DNA of 64,000 bases, taken from the NCBI RefSeq assembly GCF_023073415.1, contig NZ_JADPJL010000062.1:310001-374000 (forward strand). Reading direction: 5' to 3'. This document shows positions 1 to 7,821 of the stretch, in pieces. The notes under the pieces were generated by a model. The model was not told where the DNA came from. It did no database searches and worked only from the letters and a program-made list of their open reading frames with translations. A program made the translations under genes and the position numbers. Position 1 is the first letter of the stretch, and the number at the start of each line of letters is the position of its first letter. This stretch comes from Bradyrhizobium sp. 190. Its GTDB lineage: Bacteria; Pseudomonadota; Alphaproteobacteria; Rhizobiales; Xanthobacteraceae.

Positions 1-147
1 CTCGTCGCAGCCGAACTCGCGCAAGCGGTCTGCCACGAATGCTGCAGTGCGGTAGACGTCGTACAGCAATTCAGGATTTTCATGGATATCGCGGCGCCAG
101 GCCTGAATATCGGGTTGCAGATCGGCGACGCGGTTGACGATGGGCAT
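1..147 (-). CDS. M20-family amidohydrolase, N-terminal 49 codons only (window edge)
   Basis: Only the first 49 codons are in the window; the gene runs off the left edge. The translation starts MPIVNRVADLQPDIQAWRRD and is nearly the same as the start of the complete M20 gene at 290-1462, including the metal-peptidase lead-in H-E-N-P-E-L that matches the H-E-H-P-E-L of the neighbour. It is therefore a tandem paralogue in the same orientation. The M20 family hydrolyses N-acyl amino acids or related amides with a two-metal centre. The ATG at 147 is chosen because it lines up exactly with the neighbour's start. No active-site residues are visible in this fragment, so activity cannot be judged. Confidence 0.8.
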   Translation of the reverse strand, partial: MPIVNRVADLQPDIQAWRRDIHENPELLYDVYRTAAFVADRLREFGCDE

Positions 148-217
148 GGGAATTCTCTGGCCTCAAAGGTTGGAATGCTAGTGCTTCTGTAGCATGCAAG
201 CGGCGGTCCACCCAACA
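1..217. repeat. Copy 1 of an imperfect direct repeat (M20 5' end plus upstream DNA)
   Basis: Bases 1-217 align with 1316-1530. The alignment covers the 5' coding part of two M20 genes and about 70 bases upstream of their ATG codons, including the shared block tgtagcatgcaag followed by cggtccacccaaca. The similarity outside the coding region shows that the duplication included the promoter region, not only the reading frame. The remaining 72 bases to the end of the next gene hold nothing that I recognise. Confidence 0.75.
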
Positions 218-289
218 CTCTGCCTCACAGTCCCCATCCGCCCGGAAGCCTGGCCGACCCCGGCGAAGGCTTAGGCAACCCTTGGCGGG

Positions 290-1462
290 TCACGCGGCCA
301 GCGTGTTCTCGACCAGCTTGATCCAGTAAGAGGTGCCGAACACGATCGCCTCGTCGTTGAAATTGTAGGCGGGGTGATGCAGCCCTGCGCTGTCGCCGTT
401 GCCGCAGAAGATCAGCGCGCCCGGCCGCTGCTCCAGCATGAAGGCGAAGTCTTCGCCTGCCATCAGCGGCGGCATCACATGCACATTGGCATCGCCGGCG
501 ATTTCCATGGCCGCCCGCGTCGCGACATCCGTCTGCTCGATATGGTTGACCGTTACCGGATAGCCGCGATCGTATGTCAGATCGATCCTGGCGCCGGTGG
601 CCTGCGCTACGCCGGCGACGACCTCGCGGACCCGCCTTTCCACCATTTTCCGCACGTCGCCGTTCAGGGTACGGACGGTGCCCGCCAGCTCCGCGGTTTG
701 CGGGATCACGTTGCGGGCGTGGCCGGCGTGAAATTCGCACATCGAAATGACAGCCGATTCCAGCGGGTCGACGCTGCGCGACACGATCGACTGCAGCGCC
801 GTAATCAACTGCGCGCCGACAAGGACGGAATCGATGCATTGGTTCGGACGCGCGGCGTGCCCGCCGCGCCCCTCGATCTTGATGACGACGGCATCGCCGC
901 CGGCCATGATCGGGCCGGGCCGAAGCGCGAACGAGCCGACCGGAATGCCCGGACCGTTATGCATGCCGTAGACCTGTTCGATGCCGGAACGGTCCATCAG
1001 CCCGTCCTTGATCATCGCAACCGCGCCCGCGCCGCCCTCTTCTGCCGGCTGGAAGATCACGACCGCATCGCCGGCGAAATTGCGGGTCTCCGCGAGATAG
1101 CGCGCCGCACCCAGCAGCATGGCGGTGTGGCCGTCATGGCCGCAGGCGTGCATCAGACCCTTCGTCCTGGAAGCGTAGGGCAGATTGGTCGCCTCCTCGA
1201 TCGGCAGCGCGTCCATATCCGCCCGCAGCCCGATGACCTTCACCTCACCCTTGCCGGCGGGCTTGCCGCCCTTGATGACGCCGACGACGCCGGTGCGGCC
1301 GAGACCGGTAACGACCTCGTCGCAGCCGAACTCCCGCAAACGGTCCGCCACCAATGCCGCAGTGCGGTGCACGTCGTAGAGCAGTTCCGGGTGTTCATGA
1401 ATATCCCGGCGCCAGACCTGGATGTCGGGTTGCAACTCGGCGACGCGGTTGACGATGGGCAT
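290..1462 (-). CDS. M20-family amidohydrolase (hippurate hydrolase/aminoacylase-like)
   Basis: A 390-residue cytosolic metallohydrolase of the M20D type, which cleaves N-acyl amino acids or related amides using two divalent metals. The expected landmarks are present: HEHPEL near residue 30, the metal-ligand block MHACGHDGHTAMLLG near 105-120, FQPAEEGGAGA near 140 carrying the catalytic Glu, MHNGPGIPVG near 170, and a C-terminal MAGEDFAFM. The length is normal for the family. A longer reading frame extends upstream to 1609, but the ATG at 1462 opens the conserved domain and aligns with the paralogue at 1-147. The physiological substrate cannot be read from the sequence; hippurate, indole-acetyl amino acids and other N-acyl amino acids are all possible. 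It is divergent from the GMC oxidoreductase gene, separated by 149 bases. Confidence 0.88.
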   Translation of the reverse strand: MPIVNRVAELQPDIQVWRRDIHEHPELLYDVHRTAALVADRLREFGCDEVVTGLGRTGVVGVIKGGKPAGKGEVKVIGLRADMDALPIEEATNLPYASRTKGLMHACGHDGHTAMLLGAARYLAETRNFAGDAVVIFQPAEEGGAGAVAMIKDGLMDRSGIEQVYGMHNGPGIPVGSFALRPGPIMAGGDAVVIKIEGRGGHAARPNQCIDSVLVGAQLITALQSIVSRSVDPLESAVISMCEFHAGHARNVIPQTAELAGTVRTLNGDVRKMVERRVREVVAGVAQATGARIDLTYDRGYPVTVNHIEQTDVATRAAMEIAGDANVHVMPPLMAGEDFAFMLEQRPGALIFCGNGDSAGLHHPAYNFNDEAIVFGTSYWIKLVENTLAA

Positions 1463-1530
1463 GGAGATAACAGGCTTTCCAGGTTGAACGCTTCTGCCCC
1501 TGTAGCATGCAAGGCGCGGTCCACCCAACA
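1316..1530. repeat. Copy 2 of an imperfect direct repeat (M20 5' end plus upstream DNA)
   Basis: Counterpart of bases 1-217. It covers the first part of the complete M20 gene and its upstream region. The upstream block tgtagcatgcaag and cggtccacccaaca recurs in both copies, so both genes probably inherited the same promoter. Confidence 0.75.
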
Positions 1531-1611
1531 GCCTCAGGAGACGCCGGGCTTGTCCCGGCCATCCCCGTCTGACTATTAGGACGGAAAGAACGTTAAGGGT
1601 GGAAACCAAAG

Positions 1612-3231
1612 ATGCCGCGAAGGCTTGAAGGCGATTTCGACTATATCGTGGTTGGCGCGGGCACGGCCGGCTGCATCATGGCCAACCGGCTGTCGGCCGA
1701 TCCGAAAAACCGCGTGCTGATCCTCGAGGCCGGCGGCAACGACAACTGGATCTGGTTTCATATCCCGGTCGGCTATCTCTTTGCGATCGGCAATCCCCGC
1801 TCGGACTGGATGTTCAAGACCGAGGCAGAGCCCGGGCTCAACGGGCGGGCGCTCGCCTATCCGCGCGGCAAGGTGATCGGCGGCTCTTCCGCCATCAACG
1901 CCATGATCTCGATGCGGGGGCAATCCGCCGATTACGATCACTGGCGGCAGCTCGGCCTGATCGGCTGGGGCTATGACGACGTAAAGCCGCTGTTCAAGCG
2001 GCTGGAGGATCATTTCCTGGGCGAGAGCGAACATCACGGCACCGGCGGCGGCTGGCGGATCGAGGCGCCGCGGCTGTCCTGGGCCATTCTCGACGCGGTC
2101 GGCGATGCGGCCGAGGAAATGGGCATCAAGCGCATTGCCGATTTCAACACCGGCGACAACGAAGGCACGAGCTACTTCCACGTCAACCAGAAGCGCGGCC
2201 GGCGCTGGTCCTCGGCGCGCGGCTTTCTCAAGCCGGTACTGAACCGCGGCAATTTGCGGCTGGAAAAAAACGTGCTGGTCGACCGCTTGATCGTCGAGCA
2301 AGGGCGCGCGGTCGGCGTACGCTTCATGCAGGGTAGTGAAGTGGTCGAGGCCCGAACCAAAGGCGAAGTGATTTTGTGTGCGGGATCAATCGGATCGACG
2401 CAGGTCTTGCATCGATCCGGCATCGGGCCCGCGGACTGGCTGTCGCCGCTCGGCATCGACGTCGTGCTCGATAAGCCGGGCGTCGGGCGCAATCTGCAGG
2501 ACCATCTGCAGCAGCGCGCGATCTACAAGGTCGAGGGCGTGCGCACGCTGAACGAGACTTACTGGTCGCTGATGCGGCGCGGCCTGATGGGGCTCGATTA
2601 TGCCTTCCGCCGCCGCGGCCCGCTGACCATGGCGCCGTCGCAGCTCGGCATCTTCACCCGCTCCGACCCACGCCGCGAACGCGCCAACATCCAGTTCCAC
2701 GTGCAGCCATTGTCGCTCGACAAGTTCGGCGATCCCCTGCATCGCTTTCCCGCGATTACCGTCAGCGCCTGCAACCTGCAGCCGACCTCGCGCGGCACCG
2801 TGCGGATTCGCTCGGGGATGCCCGACGAAGCGCCGTCGATCGCGCCGAATTATCTGTCGACCGACGACGACCGTCAGGTCGCCGCAGATGCCATCCGCAC
2901 CACGCGGCGCCTGATGAAGCAAAAGCGGCTCGAACGCTATCGCCCGGTAGAATACCTGCCCGGCCCCACCGTCGGCGACGACGACGCCTCGCTGGCGAAA
3001 GCCGCCGGCGATATCGGCACCACGATCTTCCACCCAGTGGGGACAGCGAAGATGGGCACGGCGAATGATGCCATGGCCGTCGTCGACGAGCGGTTGCGGT
3101 TCTACGGGATCGCCGGCTTGCGCGTCGCCGACGCCTCGGTGATGCCGACGATCACGTCGGGCAACACGAATACGCCGACGGCGATGATCGCGGAGAAAGG
3201 CGCTGCGATGCTTCTGGAGGATGCGAGGTAG
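1612..3231 (+). CDS. GMC-family FAD-dependent oxidoreductase (choline/alcohol dehydrogenase-like)
   Basis: A 539-residue flavoprotein that oxidises an alcohol to an aldehyde or ketone with FAD. The Rossmann FAD-binding motif VGAGTAGCIMANRL is near residues 15-28, followed by the ADP-binding acidic ILEAGG. GMC signature 1 is around GKVIGGSSAINAM (about residues 85-97) and signature 2 around GSIGSTQVLHRSGIG (about 258-272). The C-terminal catalytic region has TTIFHPVGTAKMG (His near 476) and a final GNTNTPTAMIAEK. No signal peptide is visible, so it is cytoplasmic or membrane-peripheral. The stop lies 8 bases before the next gene, an alpha/beta hydrolase, so the two are probably co-transcribed. 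Choline, polyethylene glycol or other alcohols are possible substrates; none is favoured by the sequence. Confidence 0.88.
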   Translation: MPRRLEGDFDYIVVGAGTAGCIMANRLSADPKNRVLILEAGGNDNWIWFHIPVGYLFAIGNPRSDWMFKTEAEPGLNGRALAYPRGKVIGGSSAINAMISMRGQSADYDHWRQLGLIGWGYDDVKPLFKRLEDHFLGESEHHGTGGGWRIEAPRLSWAILDAVGDAAEEMGIKRIADFNTGDNEGTSYFHVNQKRGRRWSSARGFLKPVLNRGNLRLEKNVLVDRLIVEQGRAVGVRFMQGSEVVEARTKGEVILCAGSIGSTQVLHRSGIGPADWLSPLGIDVVLDKPGVGRNLQDHLQQRAIYKVEGVRTLNETYWSLMRRGLMGLDYAFRRRGPLTMAPSQLGIFTRSDPRRERANIQFHVQPLSLDKFGDPLHRFPAITVSACNLQPTSRGTVRIRSGMPDEAPSIAPNYLSTDDDRQVAADAIRTTRRLMKQKRLERYRPVEYLPGPTVGDDDASLAKAAGDIGTTIFHPVGTAKMGTANDAMAVVDERLRFYGIAGLRVADASVMPTITSGNTNTPTAMIAEKGAAMLLEDAR

Positions 3232-3239
3232 TTCCTCCC

Positions 3240-4148
3240 ATGACGAACCCCAAACGGATTTCGGTCGGACCTGTCGGCGAACACATTGCGCTTGCCCGAT
3301 GGGGCGAGGACGGCTCGGGCAAACCGCCCGCGCTGCTGTTGCACGGCACCGGCTTTGTCGCCGAGGTCTGGGATGAGGTCGCCCGTGAATTGGCGTCGCG
3401 TTACACCGTCTATGCGCTCGACCGCCGCGGCCATGGCGACAGTCACAAGCCGGCGGCCGACCGCTATCACTTCCAGGATTTCGCCGAGGATTTGTGTCGG
3501 GTGATCGAGGCGCTCGACCTGTTAGATATATTCGGTATCGGCCACAGCGCAGGCGCCACCGATCTCCTGCTCGCGGCGAAACTTTTGCCGCAGCGCTTTT
3601 CGCGCCTGTTCGTGATGGAGCCGACCGTCATGGATCCGCATGCGATCCGCGCCGATGGCCCCGGATTGAGCGACAGGTCGACCGCTGCTGTGCAGAGCGT
3701 GCTGCGCCGCCAGGCCGAGTTCAACAGCGCCGAGGCGGCGTTCCAGCGCTATCGCGCCGCGCCTGCGTTTGCGACATGGTCCGAGTCCTCGCTCTGGGCC
3801 TACATCCGGCATGGCTTCGCCCCTCTGAGGGACGGCCGGGTACGACTGCGCTGCACGCCTGAAATCGAGTCCGCCATTACTCTCCGGATTTGTGAGGCGA
3901 TGGAGCAGGTCTACACCGGAGACGGCCGCGGCAATCCTTTCGCGTGGCTGACCGATATCGACTGCCCCGTCTGCGTTGCGACGACCGAACAATCGTGGGC
4001 GATCTATAAAATGATGGCATCACGGGCCGTGGCGCTGATTCCGCAAGTCAGCGAATGGCGTTTTGCCGGGGTCGGTCACTGCGTCGGCCAAGAGGACCCA
4101 AAACTCCTGCTTGGTGCCCTGCAAATATTCGAAGCGAAAGACCGCTAG
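3240..4148 (+). CDS. Alpha/beta hydrolase
   Basis: A 302-residue serine hydrolase of the alpha/beta fold. The oxyanion-region motif LLHGTGF is near residue 35, the strand-turn DRRGHGDS near 60, and the nucleophile elbow GIGHSAGA near residues 99-106, giving the Ser nucleophile. A His in AGVGHCVGQE near the C-terminus is the likely catalytic His. It could be an esterase, lactonase or C-C hydrolase. It starts 8 bases after the GMC oxidoreductase gene, and a luciferase-like monooxygenase and flavin reductase follow. That order suggests a catabolic run in which an oxygenated product is hydrolysed, but the substrate is not evident. Confidence 0.85.
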   Translation: MTNPKRISVGPVGEHIALARWGEDGSGKPPALLLHGTGFVAEVWDEVARELASRYTVYALDRRGHGDSHKPAADRYHFQDFAEDLCRVIEALDLLDIFGIGHSAGATDLLLAAKLLPQRFSRLFVMEPTVMDPHAIRADGPGLSDRSTAAVQSVLRRQAEFNSAEAAFQRYRAAPAFATWSESSLWAYIRHGFAPLRDGRVRLRCTPEIESAITLRICEAMEQVYTGDGRGNPFAWLTDIDCPVCVATTEQSWAIYKMMASRAVALIPQVSEWRFAGVGHCVGQEDPKLLLGALQIFEAKDR

Positions 4149-4392
4149 ATCCATCCGGGCTGCCTGCCATACATGCCGGCGCCGCTTTATGTCTCACGAT
4201 TCAAGACTTGTCTTGCGACAAGTGAGACGCGCGCCCGCGCGTTGCTCATGGACCACGGGCTATTTGCGCCCGAAGGCCGGCCCTTGCGGCGAAAATCGAG
4301 GCCGATCCCTGATGGCACACCGCTTGCTCCATTGCCGGAACCGCGCATCAAGACGCGTCCGCAAGCAAGTAGACACTATCGAGGAGAACACC

Positions 4393-5493
4393 ATGGAGAT
4401 CGGCTATTTCACGATGCCTTCGCATCCGCCGGAGTGCGGGTTGAAGGAAGGGCAGGATTGGGACCTCCAGGTTCTGCGCTGGCTCGACGAGCTCGGCTAT
4501 CAGGAGGCCTGGATCGGCGAACATCACACCGCGCCCTGGGAGCCCCATCCCGCGCCGGACCTCTTGATCGCGCAGGCCCTGCTGCAGACCAAGAACATCC
4601 GCATCGGCCCCGGCGGATTCCTGCTGCCCTATCATCATCCCGCCGAACTCGCCAACCGCGTGGCGATGCTCGATCATCTTTCCGAGGGAAGGCTGAATTT
4701 CGGCGTCGCGGCCAGCGGCCTGCCGAGCGACTGGGCGATGTTCAATGTCGACGGCATGAGCGGCCAGAACCGCGACATGACGCGGGAGGCGCTTGAGATC
4801 ATCCTGAAGCTGTGGAGCGATCCCGCGCCCTTTACCTACAAGGGCAAGTTCTGGACGGTGACAAAGCCGGACACGATGTTCGATTTTCTCAAACCCCACA
4901 TCAAGCCGGTGCAGGCCCCGCATCCGCCGATCGGCGTCGCCGGGCTTTCCAAGAACTCCGATACGCTGAAGCTCGCCGGCGAGCGCGGCTTCATCCCGAT
5001 GAGTCTCAACCTCAATCCGGCCTATGTCGGCAGCCATTGGGACTCGGTGGAAGCGGGCGCGGCGAAAGCCGGACGCAAGGCGAACCGGCAGGACTGGCGG
5101 CTGGTGCGCGAGGTGTTCGTCGCCGATACCGACGAGGAAGCCTGGAAGCTCTCGGCCGGCGACATGATGGGCCGGATGATGGGCGAGTATTTCCTGCCGC
5201 TGCTCGGGCATTTCGGCTTCAAGGATTATTTGAAGCACGCGCCCGATGTGCCCGACAGCGACGTTACGGTCGACTATTGCGCCCGCCGCAACTGGATCGT
5301 CGGCTCGCCTTCCACCGTCGCCGAAAAGATCGAGACCATCTATCAGGAAGTCGGCGGCTTCGGCGTGCTGCTGGTTTTCGGCTTCGACTACAAGCACAAG
5401 CCCGAGGCGTGGCGCCATTCGCTCGAACTGCTGCGGCATGAAGTGATGCCGCGGCTGAAGCATCTCGGCGCCGACCGAATCAAGGCGGCTTGA
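4393..5493 (+). CDS. Luciferase-like (LLM class) flavin-dependent monooxygenase
   Basis: A 366-residue member of the bacterial luciferase superfamily, which uses reduced FMN and oxygen to oxygenate a substrate, often with a Baeyer-Villiger or C-S cleavage outcome. Family features seen are the start MEIGYFTMPSHPP, ELGYQEAWIGEHH near residue 40, RIGPGGFLLPYHHPAELA near 75, DHLSEGRLNFGVAASG near 98, and a closing VGGFGVLLVFGF block. I chose the ATG at 4393 because gaggagaaca sits just upstream and conserved sequence starts there; an open frame runs upstream to 4063 but it overlaps the previous gene. The likely partner is the flavin reductase that starts 89 bases downstream. The preceding gap (4149-4392) holds no gene that I can see. 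Confidence 0.87.
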   Translation: MEIGYFTMPSHPPECGLKEGQDWDLQVLRWLDELGYQEAWIGEHHTAPWEPHPAPDLLIAQALLQTKNIRIGPGGFLLPYHHPAELANRVAMLDHLSEGRLNFGVAASGLPSDWAMFNVDGMSGQNRDMTREALEIILKLWSDPAPFTYKGKFWTVTKPDTMFDFLKPHIKPVQAPHPPIGVAGLSKNSDTLKLAGERGFIPMSLNLNPAYVGSHWDSVEAGAAKAGRKANRQDWRLVREVFVADTDEEAWKLSAGDMMGRMMGEYFLPLLGHFGFKDYLKHAPDVPDSDVTVDYCARRNWIVGSPSTVAEKIETIYQEVGGFGVLLVFGFDYKHKPEAWRHSLELLRHEVMPRLKHLGADRIKAA

Positions 5494-5582
5494 GAACGGA
5501 AGCTGCGGATGCGGGACGATCGTTCCGCATCCGCTGGTCCGCGTTTAACCACAACCACCCGCATCACCCTGGGGATCGAGGC

Positions 5583-6137
5583 ATGAATATCGACGCGCCA
5601 AGTTTCAAGCAGGCCATGCGCGAATGCGCCGGCGCCGTTGCGCTAGTGACGGTAGGCACGGCGCCAGGGCAACGCACCGGCCTGACGGTCACATCCGCCT
5701 GTTCGCTGTCCGACAAGCCGCCGTCGCTCATTGCCTGCGTCAATCGCAATGCGAGCGCGCATGCGCGCATCGGCGAGGAACGCGCCTTCGCCGTCAACTT
5801 CCTGCATGAGGAGCACGCGCTGCTGGCGCTGACCTTCAGCGGGCAGAAGGGCATCAACGGCGAGGATCGCTTCGCCTTCGGGCGCTGGACCACCGGCGTG
5901 ACCGGTACACCGATCCTGGAAGATGCCGTTGCCGCCTTCGATTGTGTGCTGACGCAGGAATTCGAAACAACAACCCATTCGATATTCGTGGGTGAAGTAC
6001 GAAACGTGTCCCTGTCCGCGCAGAACACGCCCCTGCTCTATCTCCGCGGAAGTTTTCACGGCACGCGCGAGATCAGGGATGCGCTCTCGCTCGGCGACGT
6101 CGATGCCAGACGGCTGAGCTGGAGCGATTTTTCCTGA
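5583..6137 (+). CDS. Flavin reductase (HpaC/RutF-like) supplying the adjacent monooxygenase
   Basis: A 184-residue flavin reductase-like protein that reduces FMN or FAD with NAD(P)H for a separate oxygenase. It shows the fold's typical run: FKQAMRECAGAVALVTVG at the N-terminus, GLTVTSACSLSDKPPSLIACVN near residues 32-54, the block FAVNFLHEEH near 70, and a C-terminal HSIFVGEVRNV and PLLYLRGSFH. The ATG at 5583 follows a ggggatcgag ribosome-binding stretch. It lies directly downstream of the LLM monooxygenase on the same strand, the normal arrangement for a two-component flavin monooxygenase. It should not be confused with a true hpaC: the hpa genes of this window are 46 kb away and there is no hpaB here. 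Confidence 0.86.
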   Translation: MNIDAPSFKQAMRECAGAVALVTVGTAPGQRTGLTVTSACSLSDKPPSLIACVNRNASAHARIGEERAFAVNFLHEEHALLALTFSGQKGINGEDRFAFGRWTTGVTGTPILEDAVAAFDCVLTQEFETTTHSIFVGEVRNVSLSAQNTPLLYLRGSFHGTREIRDALSLGDVDARRLSWSDFS

Positions 6138-6164
6138 CGCTCGCATGGCGGCCTTTGCACGACG

Positions 6165-6340
6165 ATGCGATCAGGCATCCACATCGAGAAGATCAACGAG
6201 CCTTTTCTGTTCCGCGATGGCGGCAGCCCGGCCAAGTATGGTGCAGGGCTCAACTTTGCGATCGAGCGCGGCTGGCCACGCTGCACGAATCCGGGACCTT
6301 CGTCACCTTCACGCCTGAAAGCGCGGAATTGTTTGCTTGA
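6165..6340 (+). pseudogene. Small conserved ORF broken by a one-base frameshift
   Basis: From the ATG at 6165 one frame reads MRSGIHIEKINEPFLF and continues to AIERGW. The next frame then reads TLHESGTFVTFTPESAELFA and stops at 6338-6340. Joining the two at about 6274-6276 gives one smooth protein of about 58 residues. Restoring a single G in the run gctgg-ccacg (TGG GCC ACG) repairs it, so the simplest event is a one-base deletion. I recall closely similar short hypothetical proteins in Bradyrhizobium genomes (not verified here). It may be a true pseudogene or a sequencing error. Function unknown. Confidence 0.6.
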
Positions 6341-6360
6341 ATGCGAGTGTCTTGGTTCGT

Positions 6361-6699
6361 TTAGGTGCGGCTGTCGTAAACGGGGCCGCATTGGCTACGA
6401 ACGATCTGGCCAGCATCATTGTATTCCAGTGTCGCCTGCACGGTTCCGCCCGGCACTTCATATGATACCAAAATCCTGTCGCCGGCCGTCTCCAAGCCTT
6501 GAAGCTCACCCGCGGGTTTCTCATCGAACCGTTGCCGCCAGTATTCGATAAGCGCGCTACGGCCGATTACCGTCGCTTGTCCATTGCAGCCGCACTCCAG
6601 CACAGCGTCCGGGCCATACAAATCAACAATCGAAAGGGTGGCAGCGCGATAGGCGTCAAGCCAGTCAACCGCTGCGGCCATCGGGTCAAAGGAACTCAT
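6361..6699 (-). CDS. SnoaL-like / NTF2-fold protein
   Basis: A 112-residue protein with the features of the NTF2-like fold: an N-terminal helix with AAAVDWLDAYRAATLSIVDL, a short conserved YGPDAVLECGC strand, a middle IGRSALIEYWRQRF helix, and a C-terminal set of strands (RILVSYEVPGGTVQATLEY). Such proteins can be small isomerases, dehydratases or simple ligand-binding proteins; no catalytic residues can be assigned with confidence. The ATG at 6699 is preceded by taggatc. The gene is alone on the minus strand between two broken small ORFs, so context gives no function. Confidence 0.75.
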   Translation of the reverse strand: MSSFDPMAAAVDWLDAYRAATLSIVDLYGPDAVLECGCNGQATVIGRSALIEYWRQRFDEKPAGELQGLETAGDRILVSYEVPGGTVQATLEYNDAGQIVRSQCGPVYDSRT

Positions 6700-6892
6700 G
6701 ATCCTACCTACCTGCCAAAAGGCGGATTAGAACGAGTCTAAATGAACGTTGCCTGAATGTGATGTTCGAAAGAGGCCAACGGATTCATTTTGCCGATTTT
6801 TCCCGAATCCAAGTCCCTAATGTCGGCTGCCAAACAGACTGAAAGGATCAACCGGCCTTTAATCAGCGATGGGCGAGCTTAAGAGGAACTCC

Positions 6893-7112
6893 ATGGCTCA
6901 ACGGCGCAAGCGCGTCATTTACACGGCGACTTTTGAAGAACGCCTAGCGGAAGAGGCGATTAAGTTTAAAGCAGCCGCCGAAAAGCGCCCTCCTACTTTT
7001 GCGGCGTGCACGGCAGGCCGAGACGGCACCACACATCAACAATCGGCTTCGATCTCCCGGACTACAGCCGCCCAAGGCACTAGAAAATTTAGTTTCCAAT
7101 CAGAAGAAGTAA
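6893..7112 (+). pseudogene. Short basic conserved ORF with an internal deletion and frameshift
   Basis: The ATG at 6893 has a good ribosome binding site (aagaggaactcc) and opens MAQRRKRVIYTATFEERLAE followed by EAIKFKAAAEKRP. From base 6990 the sequence that looks conserved moves to the next frame and reads LLLLRRARQAETAPHINNRL then RSPGLQPPK, ending at the TAA at 7110-7112. Short Bradyrhizobium proteins of this type that I recall carry a few extra residues between the two halves, so a deletion of roughly 20 or more bases (not a multiple of three) is the likely lesion. Read without the shift, the ORF continues to 7138 with unrelated-looking sequence. Function unknown. Confidence 0.5.
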
Positions 7113-7157
7113 GGCCGAACCCCCGTGTCCTAAACTAGCCAGGGGATCGTATGAGGC

Positions 7158-7358
7158 ATGAAGGCAGCGAGCATTGAGTTTAGCGGGCACACGATTGCCT
7201 GTCTCATTCGTAACCAGTCCGAGACTGGAGCGGCCTTGGAGTTAGTCAGCACGATCAAGCTTCCGGCACAATTTACATTGGTAGTCGCCTATGACCGCAT
7301 CAGATGCATCGCTATTTGGCGAACGGGAAAGATGATCGGAGTCAAATTCCTCTTATAA
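7158..7358 (+). CDS. Small PilZ-like protein
   Basis: A 66-residue protein resembling the core of a PilZ domain: an N-terminal strand AASIEFSGHTIACLIRNQSE, the central S-E-T-G-A-A-L-E-L (PilZ proteins have D/N-x-S-x-x-G-A), then PAQFTLVV and the closing IWRTGKMIGVKF. Full PilZ domains bind cyclic di-GMP through an N-terminal RxxxR motif; no such motif is visible here, so c-di-GMP binding is doubtful. Small degenerate PilZ proteins of this size are common in Bradyrhizobium as far as I recall. The gene stands alone in a gene-poor stretch. Confidence 0.6.
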   Translation: MKAASIEFSGHTIACLIRNQSETGAALELVSTIKLPAQFTLVVAYDRIRCIAIWRTGKMIGVKFLL

Positions 7359-7601
7359 GTCGCTGGGGCCATAAAATGGCCCCAGCGCTGCCGTGCGCCG
7401 AGGCCATTCAAGTCGTCGACCTTCAGCCATCAGAGCGCGATCGCCGCAACTCCCTGCTGAGTTTAAGATCAGAATAGGCGTGAATTGCTTATCCGCACCG
7501 AGTTGATTCACGCGCTGCCCTGCCACCCAAACACTCGTAGCGAATGCGACAATGACCGTCGCGCTCGCACACTGCATCTCCCACTCCCGTGAACTACTCA
7601 T
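7353..7601 (-). CDS. Small hypothetical protein with a hydrophobic N-terminus
   Basis: Up to 82 residues. The start ATG at 7601 overlaps the end of the upstream 49-residue gene in the string ATGAGTAG, which suggests translational coupling. Residues 9-26 (MQCASATVIVAFATSVWV) could be a signal peptide or membrane anchor, followed by AGQRVNQLG and a low-complexity tail. I do not recognise a family. The last codons overlap the end of the convergent PilZ-like gene by six bases. Coding status is uncertain; the overlap with the better-supported neighbour is the main argument for it. Confidence 0.35.
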   Translation of the reverse strand: MSSSREWEMQCASATVIVAFATSVWVAGQRVNQLGADKQFTPILILNSAGSCGDRALMAEGRRLEWPRRTAALGPFYGPSDL

Positions 7602-7743
7602 GAAGATCTACCAATTTGAGATAATCACCGTTGACGCTTGTCGCGGCGTGACCGGTCACCACTACAGCCGCCGTCGAGATTGCCATCAGGGTCAAGGCGG
7701 CGAACATGATGCCAATCAATTTCAAAGCGCGCTCATCTGCCAT
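7594..7743 (-). CDS. Small single-pass membrane protein (49 residues)
   Basis: Starts MADERALKLIGIMFAALTLM and consists mainly of one transmembrane helix (about residues 8-32) with a short polar end. I chose the ATG at 7743 over the upstream in-frame start at 7815 because gaaggacgcttcgcg places AAGGA nine bases before it. It ends inside the start of the next small ORF, so the two probably form a mini-operon. Function unknown; the small size and single helix would fit a regulatory or accessory membrane peptide, but that is only a guess. Confidence 0.5.
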   Translation of the reverse strand: MADERALKLIGIMFAALTLMAISTAAVVVTGHAATSVNGDYLKLVDLHE

Positions 7744-7821
7744 CGCGAAGCGTCCTTCAACGACGAGAAAAACCCGACCGGCGTTCCGACTCGGGCCTTT
7801 CCCTCCCTCTAGCAATTCCGC

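Noticed and set aside
374..1579. Long plus-strand ORF of 401 codons opposite the M20 gene
   Set aside because: Arg/His-rich translation without family features; it is the antisense shadow of a well-supported M20 gene.
5583..6137. HpaC of the homoprotocatechuate pathway
   Set aside because: It is flavin-reductase-like, but it is next to a luciferase-like monooxygenase and 46 kb from the hpa genes, and no hpaB is present.
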